A DNA stretch of 36,568 nt, from assembly GCA_018816345.1 (NCBI GenBank), contig JAHIWG010000100.1:1-36568 (forward strand), in the 5' to 3' direction. This document shows positions 31,270 to 36,568 of the stretch, in pieces. Position 1 is the stretch's first letter. Every line of letters begins with the position of its first letter. The DNA comes from Spirochaetota bacterium. GTDB taxonomy: Bacteria; Spirochaetota; Spirochaetia; Treponematales; UBA12059. Below the pieces are notes generated by a model, which saw nothing but the letters and a program-made list of their open reading frames with translations, was not told the origin of the DNA and ran no database searches. Both the position numbers and the translations under genes were made by a program.

Positions 31270-31327
31270 TTGACCGCTTCGGTCGGTACATACGGAAAAG
31301 CATAATGCGACCGACCAGGGCGGTCAA
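31270..31327 (-). promoter_or_regulatory. Promoter of the tetR-ABC operon with two operator copies
   Basis: On the minus strand TTGACC (31327-31322), 17 bases, TATGCT (31304-31299) forms a promoter. An 18-base element TTGACCGCCCTGGTCGGT (31327-31310) covers the -35 and spacer. The same element, TTGACCGCTTCGGTCGGT, occurs in inverted orientation at 31270-31287, just beyond the expected start site. The two copies share 15 of 18 bases, and each is roughly palindromic (GACCG...CGGTC). This is the arrangement expected for tight TetR repression. Confidence 0.7.
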
Positions 31328-31380
31328 TGGAGGATCGGAGGATTTTTAATAATCGGAACGACCTCGAAAGCCAAAACGGC

Positions 31381-31409
31381 GCGGTTACCGATTTTATGTC
31401 GGTGACCGC
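31381..31409 (-). terminator. Hairpin downstream of the sialate operon
   Basis: GCGGTTACCGA (31381-31391) and TCGGTGACCGC (31399-31409) make an 11-bp stem with one wobble or mismatch and a 7-base loop. On the minus strand it is followed by CGCCGTTTTGG, a weak T-run. It lies 56 bases past the yhcH stop and before the tetR promoter, so it probably ends the sialate transcript. Confidence 0.5.
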
Positions 31410-31464
31410 CGCTTGAGCATCGCTAGGGACCCGATGCCCGCGTTCCGGCCTCGAAGCGCGCGCG

Positions 31465-31971
31465 CTACCTGGCGGGCACCTTGAACACTATCTTACGGAT
31501 CGGGCGTCCGGCATCCCGCGAGACCGTCTCGGGATGAGTACGCGGACGCCTAAAGCCTCCCATATGGGCCTCGCCCGGCTCGATCAAGAGCCACGAGCCG
31601 GGGAGCATGAGGATATCGCGGCCCGTGCCCGAGCCGAACCACTCGACGTCGTCGGGGCCGCCGTACTCGCCGAGGGAGCGGAGCGATCCGCTATCCTCGA
31701 CGCGGTACAGCTCCTCGCCCTCTATGACCACGTGCACGTCGATGAACGCCCTATGGCATTCCAATCGGGCTGGAGGCTCGAACGACGGGCTGAAAAGCTT
31801 GCAATGCGCGGTGATACCCCGGCCCATATCCTGCGGGACGCCGGTATCCTCCGGCCAGTGCGCGAGCAAGCGCGCCACGAATGACGCCATATCCAGGCCG
31901 GATAAGGCCGGGTATACCGACGCGGGCGACTCCCTGGAACCGCTCCATCCCTCTATCGTACCTGTGCGCAT
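31465..31971 (-). CDS. nanQ: YhcH/YjgK/YiaL-family protein (NanQ-like)
   Basis: A cupin-like metal protein family. In E. coli the member NanQ (YhcH) speeds conversion of alpha- to beta-sialic acid or otherwise helps sialate use. In its 168 residues the characteristic segments are LECHRAFIDVHVVIEGEE (His and Glu for metal) and PGSWLLIEPGEAHMGG. The last gene of the sialate operon, it lies eight bases after siaM. ATGAGG precedes its ATG. The sialate setting supports the NanQ role over other YhcH functions. Confidence 0.85.
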   Translation of the reverse strand: MRTGTIEGWSGSRESPASVYPALSGLDMASFVARLLAHWPEDTGVPQDMGRGITAHCKLFSPSFEPPARLECHRAFIDVHVVIEGEELYRVEDSGSLRSLGEYGGPDDVEWFGSGTGRDILMLPGSWLLIEPGEAHMGGFRRPRTHPETVSRDAGRPIRKIVFKVPAR

Positions 31972-31979
31972 CTATATCC

Positions 31980-33257
31980 TCATCCTAGAAGGTTTGGAAG
32001 GAAAAGCACGATCTGCGGGAAGAACGTAAGGAGCAGGAGCGTGACGAATAGCGGGATGAGGAACGGGACCGTCCCCCGCACGAGCGTCTTATAGGGTATG
32101 TTTCCCACCCTGCTCACGACGAACAAGGCGGTTCCCATAGGCGGCGTGAGGATCCCGATCATGAGGTTAAAGACGACGATTATTCCGAAATGCACGGGAT
32201 CGACGCCGGCTTGTATGATGGTAGGCAGGAGGACCGGCACCAGCACGATCAGGAGCGGCAACGCGTCGATGATAGCGCCGAGCAGCAGGAGGATCACGTT
32301 TATGGCCATAAGGAGCGCGAGAGGGTTATCGATATAGACCAGGAAGGCCTCGGCCAGGCGAATAGGCATTCGCTCGCGGGCTATTATCCACTGGAATATT
32401 GATACGCCGAGGATCATGAGGTAGATCGTACCAGTCGTCTTTACGCTATCGAGGACGATGTCGAAGAACTTCTTGAGGTTCAGTTCCTTATAGACGAACG
32501 TGCCTATCAGAAGCGAGTAGCTAGCCGCTATCACCGCGGCCTCGGTAGGAGTGAAGACGCCGGAGAAAATTCCTGAGAGGATTATTACCGGCGTCATCAG
32601 GGCGAGCGAGGCCCTCCGGAACGCGCGCGCCTTCTCCGCGAGACTCGCCCTCGGGCCGACGGGGTAGTTCCGCCTATGCGAGAGGATCGATGACATGATC
32701 ATCAGGGCGAGGGCCGTAAGGAGGCCCGGCACGAAGCCCGCGATGAATAGCCTGTGCACCGACTGGTCCGAGACCAGCGCGTAGATGATGAGCGAGGTGC
32801 TAGGCGGGACGAGCGGGCCGATGATGCAACTGGCCGCGGTGATGCCTCCCGAGAACGCGTCGTCATAGCCCTCGTCGCGCATCGACTTGATCTCTAGCTG
32901 CCCGAGGCCGCCTGCATCGGCCAGGGCCGAGCCGGACATGCCGGAGAAGATGAGGCTGGCCATGATATTGACGTGCGCCATGCCGCCCTTCTTATGGCCG
33001 ACGAGCGTCTTGGCGAAGCTGAATATGCGTTCGGTAATGCCTCCGCCGTTCATCAGGTTGCCGGTGAGCACGAAGAACGGAACGGCGAGCAGGATGAAAT
33101 TATTGGTTCCCTCGAGCATCTGCTCGACGGCGAAGCCGATTAACGGTACTTGCCCCGAGCCCACGAAGTAGACGAGAGCCGAGGCGATGAGGGAGTAGCC
33201 GACCGGCACTCCCATGAACAGCAGGATGAACCAGCAGACGAACGTCGCGGAAAGCAT
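31980..33257 (-). CDS. siaM: TRAP transporter large membrane subunit (DctM/SiaM type)
   Basis: The 425 residues have about twelve hydrophobic segments, the sodium-coupled carrier of a tripartite TRAP system. Typical DctM segments are VPFFVLTGNLMNGGGITERIF, FSGMSGSALADAGGLGQLEI and GPLVPPSTSLIIYA, with VVFNLMIGILTPPMGTALFV near the end. It starts two bases after the siaQ stop. Together with SiaQ and SiaP it imports N-acetylneuraminate. The membrane subunits are separate here, unlike the fused SiaQM of Haemophilus influenzae. Confidence 0.93.
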   Translation of the reverse strand: MLSATFVCWFILLFMGVPVGYSLIASALVYFVGSGQVPLIGFAVEQMLEGTNNFILLAVPFFVLTGNLMNGGGITERIFSFAKTLVGHKKGGMAHVNIMASLIFSGMSGSALADAGGLGQLEIKSMRDEGYDDAFSGGITAASCIIGPLVPPSTSLIIYALVSDQSVHRLFIAGFVPGLLTALALMIMSSILSHRRNYPVGPRASLAEKARAFRRASLALMTPVIILSGIFSGVFTPTEAAVIAASYSLLIGTFVYKELNLKKFFDIVLDSVKTTGTIYLMILGVSIFQWIIARERMPIRLAEAFLVYIDNPLALLMAINVILLLLGAIIDALPLLIVLVPVLLPTIIQAGVDPVHFGIIVVFNLMIGILTPPMGTALFVVSRVGNIPYKTLVRGTVPFLIPLFVTLLLLTFFPQIVLFLPNLLG

Positions 33258-33259
33258 CG

Positions 33260-33760
33260 CTAGACCTCCCGAGCCGCGGCCGGCTCAGCCGAGTAGACGT
33301 CCCGCCCTCGGCCGGATAGTACGAGGATCAGCTGGCGCGCCGTCGTCGCCGCGCTGAGCAGGGAGACGAGTACCGCGTTGATGTACATGAAGCCGGAGCT
33401 GATGCCGAGGCTTACGAGCTGTATGGGCGCCTTTCGTATCGCCATCCATAGGCTGAACCAGGCGAGTACCATCATGCTGAGGCTGCAGACCAGGAGGATA
33501 ATCGATTCCATGACCTTACGAACCTTGGCCGGCACGGCGGTCACTAGCATATCGATACGCACGTGACCGTAGTCCCCCTGCGCCAGGTGGACGCCTATCG
33601 TGCCCATATAGATGAATAGGAACCTCGATAATTCCTCCGTCCAGGAGGGAGGCGCGTTGAAGAAGTACCTTGATACTATCTGCCATAATATCGAGACGAG
33701 TATGGTGCAGAAGAGCACTACCCCGAGTACCTCCTCGGCCTTCTTTAGATAACGTGACAC
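33260..33760 (-). CDS. siaQ: TRAP transporter small membrane subunit (DctQ/SiaQ type)
   Basis: The 166 residues contain four hydrophobic helices (VVLFCTILVSILWQIVSRY, the DctQ helix with FFNAPPSWTEELSRFLFIYM, and two more). The start chosen is GTG at 33760, five bases after AGGGAGG. A TTG in the same frame at 33784 lies within the siaP-siaQ hairpin and is rejected. The subunit acts as a scaffold for SiaM in docking SiaP. It is separated from siaP by a terminator-like hairpin, so less SiaQM than SiaP is expected. Confidence 0.92.
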   Translation of the reverse strand: MSRYLKKAEEVLGVVLFCTILVSILWQIVSRYFFNAPPSWTEELSRFLFIYMGTIGVHLAQGDYGHVRIDMLVTAVPAKVRKVMESIILLVCSLSMMVLAWFSLWMAIRKAPIQLVSLGISSGFMYINAVLVSLLSAATTARQLILVLSGRGRDVYSAEPAAAREV

Positions 33761-33776
33761 GCGAGCCTCCCTATCT

Positions 33777-33803
33777 GAAAACAAGGCCGCCCTTCGGCGG
33801 CCT
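33777..33803 (-). terminator. Intergenic attenuator-like hairpin between siaP and siaQ
   Basis: On the minus strand AGGCCGCC (33803-33796), loop GAAG, GGCGGCCT (33791-33784), then TGTTTTC. The stem is 8 bp and GC-rich with a short T-run, in the 68-base gap after the siaP stop. It would reduce readthrough into siaQ-siaM or protect the siaP mRNA, as is common where a binding protein is needed in excess. Confidence 0.65.
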
Positions 33804-33828
33804 ATCGAATGGTAACCTATCCGCCGTA

Positions 33829-34815
33829 CTATCGCACGGAGTTGATCGCGCGTATCGCCTTATCGCCGAACTTGGCGTTGTACTCGTCGACGATCGGCGC
33901 CACGGCGGCCCTGAACGGAGCCCGGTCAGGATTTGTGATCTTCACGCCCTGATCCGCGAAGAAGCTGATAAGCCTCGCCTCGTCGGCCTTGAAGAGCTCG
34001 GTGTGGTATGCCGCCGCCTCGGCCGCGGACTTGGCTATCAGGTCCTGGACTTCCTTAGGCAGCCTCGCCCAGGTCTTCTCTGACACGACGTAGTTCTGAT
34101 CGTTGAGGATGTGGCCGGTGAGGGCGATGTAGCTCTGCACCTCGTAGAACTTCATGGCGTTAATGGCGGGAAGAGGATTCTCCTGGCCGTCGACGGTATT
34201 GGTCTTGAGCGCCATATAGACCTCGCCGAAGGCCATAGGTACCGCGGAAGCGCCGGTGAGCTGGGCGTAGGCCATATTTGCCTTGGCGTTGGGCACGCGG
34301 AGCTTCAGCCCGCGCATGTCCGCGATGCTATTGATCGGCCTATTGCTGGAGGTCTGGCGCGTGCCGTTGTAACCGTTGCCTAGGATTCGCCATCCCTTGG
34401 CCAGGAGATCGGCCTTGAGCTGCCTGCCGAAATCCGTTTCGGTGGCCCTAACCAGGTGCTCGAAGCCGTCGAAGACGAACGGCAGCTGGAAGATTTCCGC
34501 GTACGGTACCCAGAGTCCGAAGCGGCCGGTCTCGCCGAAGGTCAGGTCGAGCACGCCCGCGGAGACCTGCTCGAGCATGGCGCGGTCGTCCCCTAGCTGC
34601 GACCCAGGATACAGGGTGATGGTCACGGCGTTCTTGCTACGCTCCGCGACGAGCTCGGCGAAGCGGGTCGCCGCCTTGTACTCGAGGCTGGAAGTATTGG
34701 CGACGATGCCCATCTTCAGCTCGATAGTCTTCGCTCCCGGGCTTTCCTTATCCCCTACCGCCCAGAGGCTTCCCGCCGCCGCGATGCACGCGAGCGCTAC
34801 GATTACTCTCTTCAT
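33829..34815 (-). CDS. siaP: TRAP sialic acid-binding periplasmic protein
   Basis: The 328 residues include a signal peptide (MKRVIVALACIAAAGSLWA). The mature part matches the SiaP pattern of H. influenzae: NTSSLEYKAATRFAE, TLYPGSQLGDDRAM, FGETGRF, NGTRQTSSNRPINSIADMRG, KLRVPNA and VDGQENPL. R153 (NGTRQT), R173 (KLRVPNA) and N213 (QENPL) fall where the sialate-contacting R127, R147 and N187 lie in that protein. Specificity for N-acetylneuraminate is therefore well supported. AAGGAGG precedes the ATG, 15 bases after the nanA stop. As an extracytoplasmic receptor it delivers sialate to SiaQM. Confidence 0.95.
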   Translation of the reverse strand: MKRVIVALACIAAAGSLWAVGDKESPGAKTIELKMGIVANTSSLEYKAATRFAELVAERSKNAVTITLYPGSQLGDDRAMLEQVSAGVLDLTFGETGRFGLWVPYAEIFQLPFVFDGFEHLVRATETDFGRQLKADLLAKGWRILGNGYNGTRQTSSNRPINSIADMRGLKLRVPNAKANMAYAQLTGASAVPMAFGEVYMALKTNTVDGQENPLPAINAMKFYEVQSYIALTGHILNDQNYVVSEKTWARLPKEVQDLIAKSAAEAAAYHTELFKADEARLISFFADQGVKITNPDRAPFRAAVAPIVDEYNAKFGDKAIRAINSVR

Positions 34816-34830
34816 CTTTCCCTCCTTATA

Positions 34831-35715
34831 CTAATCCAACGCGTTCTTGAAGCCGCTAAGAATATCCCGAGCGCGACTCTGCCTCTCCTCGCCGAGCGGG
34901 AGGAAGGGCGCCCTGCAATGCCCGCCCTGGACCCCTTGCAGGCTAAGCATGTACTTGAGGGTCTGGTACAACCCGTTATCGACCGCCTGCTCTATGAAGT
35001 CGTTCAGCGCGTGCTGCAGGGCCTGGGCCGCGCGCAGGTCTCCCGCGGCGATGGCGTCGCGGATCCTCAGGACGACGGGCGCGGTTATGTTGAAGGTGCT
35101 GCCTATGGCCCCGTCGGCGCCCGCTATCAGCCCCGAGGCGCAGAGCTCGTCGTAGCCGTTATAGATGATCTTATCGGGGAAGAGCCGCCTGAGGCGCTCA
35201 AGCTGATACATGTTATCGGAAGTGAACTTGATGCCCGCGACCGTGGGAAGCTCGAGCAGCCCGGCGAGCTGCTGCTTGCTGAGCTGCTTCCCGGTGAGCG
35301 CCGGAATGAAATAGACGATGAGCGGCAGCGGGCAACCTTCACCCAGGGTCCTATAATAGGAGACTATCTCGTCGTAGCTGAACTGGTAGTAGAACGGCGT
35401 CACCGATGATATCGCGTCGTACCCCTGGTCCAGGGCGTGCGCGGCCAGCTCGCGCGCCTCGCGCACGTCGAGCGAGCCGACTTGCGCGATCAGCGGAATC
35501 CTCTTCGCCGCGACTTCCGCGGCTAAGGTTAGGACGCGCTTCTTCTCGAGTGTCGATAGCATGAGGTTCTCGCCGGTCGAGCCGTTGACGTAGAGCCCTT
35601 CGATACCCTGGCCGATATTAAACTCGACCGTCTCGGCCAAGCCCTTCTCGAGGATCGAACCGTCCCTATCGAAAGGAACGAGCAAAGCGCTCATGACAGC
35701 GCGTAGATGTTGCAT
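34831..35715 (-). CDS. nanA: N-acetylneuraminate lyase
   Basis: Splits sialic acid into N-acetylmannosamine and pyruvate. The protein is a 294-residue (beta/alpha)8 class I aldolase. The start LRAVMSALLVPFDRDG, GLYVNGSTGE (40-49), SSVTPFYY, VYFIPALTG with Tyr135, and GIKFTSDNMYQLERLR with the Schiff-base lysine K163 follow E. coli NanA closely. NGYDELCASGLIAGADGAIGSTFN and the setting beside SiaPQM distinguish it from dihydrodipicolinate synthase. AGGTAGGAG lies before the ATG. It is first in a nanA-siaP-siaQ-siaM-yhcH transcript from the promoter at 35739-35780. Confidence 0.95.
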   Translation of the reverse strand: MQHLRAVMSALLVPFDRDGSILEKGLAETVEFNIGQGIEGLYVNGSTGENLMLSTLEKKRVLTLAAEVAAKRIPLIAQVGSLDVREARELAAHALDQGYDAISSVTPFYYQFSYDEIVSYYRTLGEGCPLPLIVYFIPALTGKQLSKQQLAGLLELPTVAGIKFTSDNMYQLERLRRLFPDKIIYNGYDELCASGLIAGADGAIGSTFNITAPVVLRIRDAIAAGDLRAAQALQHALNDFIEQAVDNGLYQTLKYMLSLQGVQGGHCRAPFLPLGEERQSRARDILSGFKNALD

Positions 35716-35738
35716 ATACTCCTACCTTTCCCCGTCTT

Positions 35739-35780
35739 CTAGTATACAAGCAGGCTATATCTAGTATACTAGTTTGTCAA
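35739..35780 (-). promoter_or_regulatory. nanA operon promoter with GntR-type operator palindromes
   Basis: On the minus strand a perfect TTGACA (35780-35775) is followed by the 12-bp perfect palindrome CTAGTATACTAG (35772-35761) and TATAGC (35759-35754), a 15-base spacer. A second half-matching site TTGTATACTAG (35749-35739) lies about five bases past the -10. The GTATAC core is typical of GntR-family operators, and NanR repressors of sialate genes belong to that family. Position between -35 and -10 implies repression. A T7 run just upstream (35782-35788 on the minus strand) may end the epimerase transcript. Confidence 0.7.
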
Positions 35781-35820
35781 GAAAAAAACGTCGCCTCTAG
35801 ATACTGAAGTAGCCGAGCGA

Positions 35821-36568
35821 TTATCGGAGACCTCCCGCGCCCCGCTTTAGTAGCTCCTCGACGAGCCTCAGGCATACCAGGTGCATTCTAGGGAGATGAA
35901 AAGGCCCCTTGTAAAGGTTTCCCTTGAGCTCTGTCGAGACGCTGCCGTCGCGGTGCAGGTATCCGAACCACTCTCCGAAGCTGCGGTCGGGGAAATGCGC
36001 GTCGGCCCATTCCCATATCTGGTCGAATCGCTCGGCCCAGAGACTGTCTCCCGTATCGGCGTAGGCCATGAGGGTCGCGATAGCGGCCTCGTTCTGAGGC
36101 CACCAGAATTTCATGTCGTGCCAATACTCCACCCCGGGCAACCCGAGCGCGTCCCTGAAATAGATGATTCCGCCGTACTCGCGGTCCCAGCCCCAGTCCC
36201 ACATCCAGTCGAGGATCTCCAAGCCAGCCGATCGGAGCCTGGCGTCGCCGCCTCGCTCGCGAGCCTCCCTGAGCAGGAACCAGGCGGCTTCCATCGCGTG
36301 GCCCGGGTTGAGCATTCGCCCTTCGAAATGGTCCCCGTTGAAATCCCCGGTCGGACCGACCTGCTCTAGGACCGCGCGCAGGTCCGGCTTCATGAACCTG
36401 CCGATTATGACGTCGGCCTGCCCGTCAATAAACGAGCTCAGGCGGGGAGTCTCCGAAGGCAAGGCCGCCCTTAGCTCCTGGGCCGTGGCTATCAGTATCA
36501 TATGGATGGCCAGGCCGTCGCTCGGGCGCGTCGTGGCATCGAATTTCGGTTCCAGGGCCGCCGGATCC
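35821..36568 (-). CDS. N-acylglucosamine 2-epimerase family protein (5' end cut by window edge)
   Basis: The visible C-terminal 248 residues of an AGE-family (alpha/alpha)6 barrel run open to the right edge. The frame continues without stop past the ATG at 36501, reading LEPKFDATTRPSDGLAIHMI, so the real start is outside. Family features are MLNPGHAMEAAWFLL with the catalytic His, WDREYGGIIYFRD, EYWHDMKFWWPQNEAAIATL with a second His and the WWPQ motif, and FGYLHRDGSV. In a sialate cluster it would convert N-acetylmannosamine to N-acetylglucosamine, taking the place of NanE; cellobiose or mannose epimerase activity is the alternative. It lies upstream of nanA on the same strand. Confidence 0.88.
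   Translation of the reverse strand, partial: DPAALEPKFDATTRPSDGLAIHMILIATAQELRAALPSETPRLSSFIDGQADVIIGRFMKPDLRAVLEQVGPTGDFNGDHFEGRMLNPGHAMEAAWFLLREARERGGDARLRSAGLEILDWMWDWGWDREYGGIIYFRDALGLPGVEYWHDMKFWWPQNEAAIATLMAYADTGDSLWAERFDQIWEWADAHFPDRSFGEWFGYLHRDGSVSTELKGNLYKGPFHLPRMHLVCLRLVEELLKRGAGGLR

Noticed and set aside
33761-33784. TTG start for siaQ at 33784
   Set aside because: It lies at the foot of a terminator-like hairpin and lacks a ribosome site. GTG 33760 follows AGGGAGG.
34831-35715. DapA (4-hydroxy-tetrahydrodipicolinate synthase) to complete the lysine pathway
   Set aside because: Active-site and flanking segments match N-acetylneuraminate lyase, and the gene sits in a sialate transport operon.

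Overview
The window is GC-rich, densely coded bacterial DNA. By my hand count 22 of 36 genes end in TAG, and AUA isoleucine codons are frequent for such a GC level. The gene set (selenocysteine machinery with a Sec-containing SelD, TRAP-type sialate uptake, succinylase lysine pathway, Fe-S and ferritin-like redox proteins) fits an anaerobic or microaerophilic Gram-negative-type bacterium. A host- or gut-associated spirochaete is my best guess, but it is an inference and no marker gene proves it. I see no transposase, integrase, phage gene or CRISPR array.

Layout. (1) 1-4826, selenocysteine locus: selD (minus), whose own catalytic residue is an in-frame UGA, then divergently selC (tRNA-Sec), selA and selB. 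selC ends two bases before the selA start codon. (2) 4867-12635, housekeeping and accessory genes: fluoride channel, ACR3 arsenite exporter, polyprenyl diphosphate synthase, diguanylate cyclase, ettA followed by a 139-bp partial tandem duplication rich in hairpins, a GNAT acetyltransferase, and a TetR regulator with an unknown membrane protein. (3) 12664-17558: a BtrH-like acyltransferase/hydrolase behind an AraC/GyrI-type regulator, a membrane LuxR-type regulator, an amber-interrupted lipoprotein frame and an S41-like lipoprotein protease. (4) 17696-20784 (minus): lysine/diaminopimelate operon dapB-dapD-dapC with ATGA overlaps, preceded by a lysine riboswitch and a small leader ORF coupled to dapB. 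(5) 20858-24603: HisKA_2-type kinase with a poorly conserved ATPase domain, Mrp Fe-S carrier, a DUF134-NifX fusion and an EamA transporter. (6) 24604-27192: a heptanucleotide tandem repeat, a consensus sigma-54 promoter, and a three-gene operon for a ferritin-like secreted protein, a NapH-like polyferredoxin and a membrane-anchored protein of unknown function. (7) 27267-31327 (minus): TetR-controlled ABC-2 exporter with two inverted operator copies around its promoter. (8) 31465-36568 (minus): sialic acid catabolism (AGE-family epimerase cut by the window edge, nanA, siaP, siaQ, siaM, yhcH/nanQ). Its promoter has a GTATAC-type palindrome between -35 and -10, and a terminator-like hairpin lies between siaP and siaQ.

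The points most worth following are the selC/selA junction, the sigma-54-driven ferritin/Fe-S module with its upstream repeat array, and the riboswitch plus coupled leader ORF ahead of dapB. All calls rest on reading the sequence; no database search was run.
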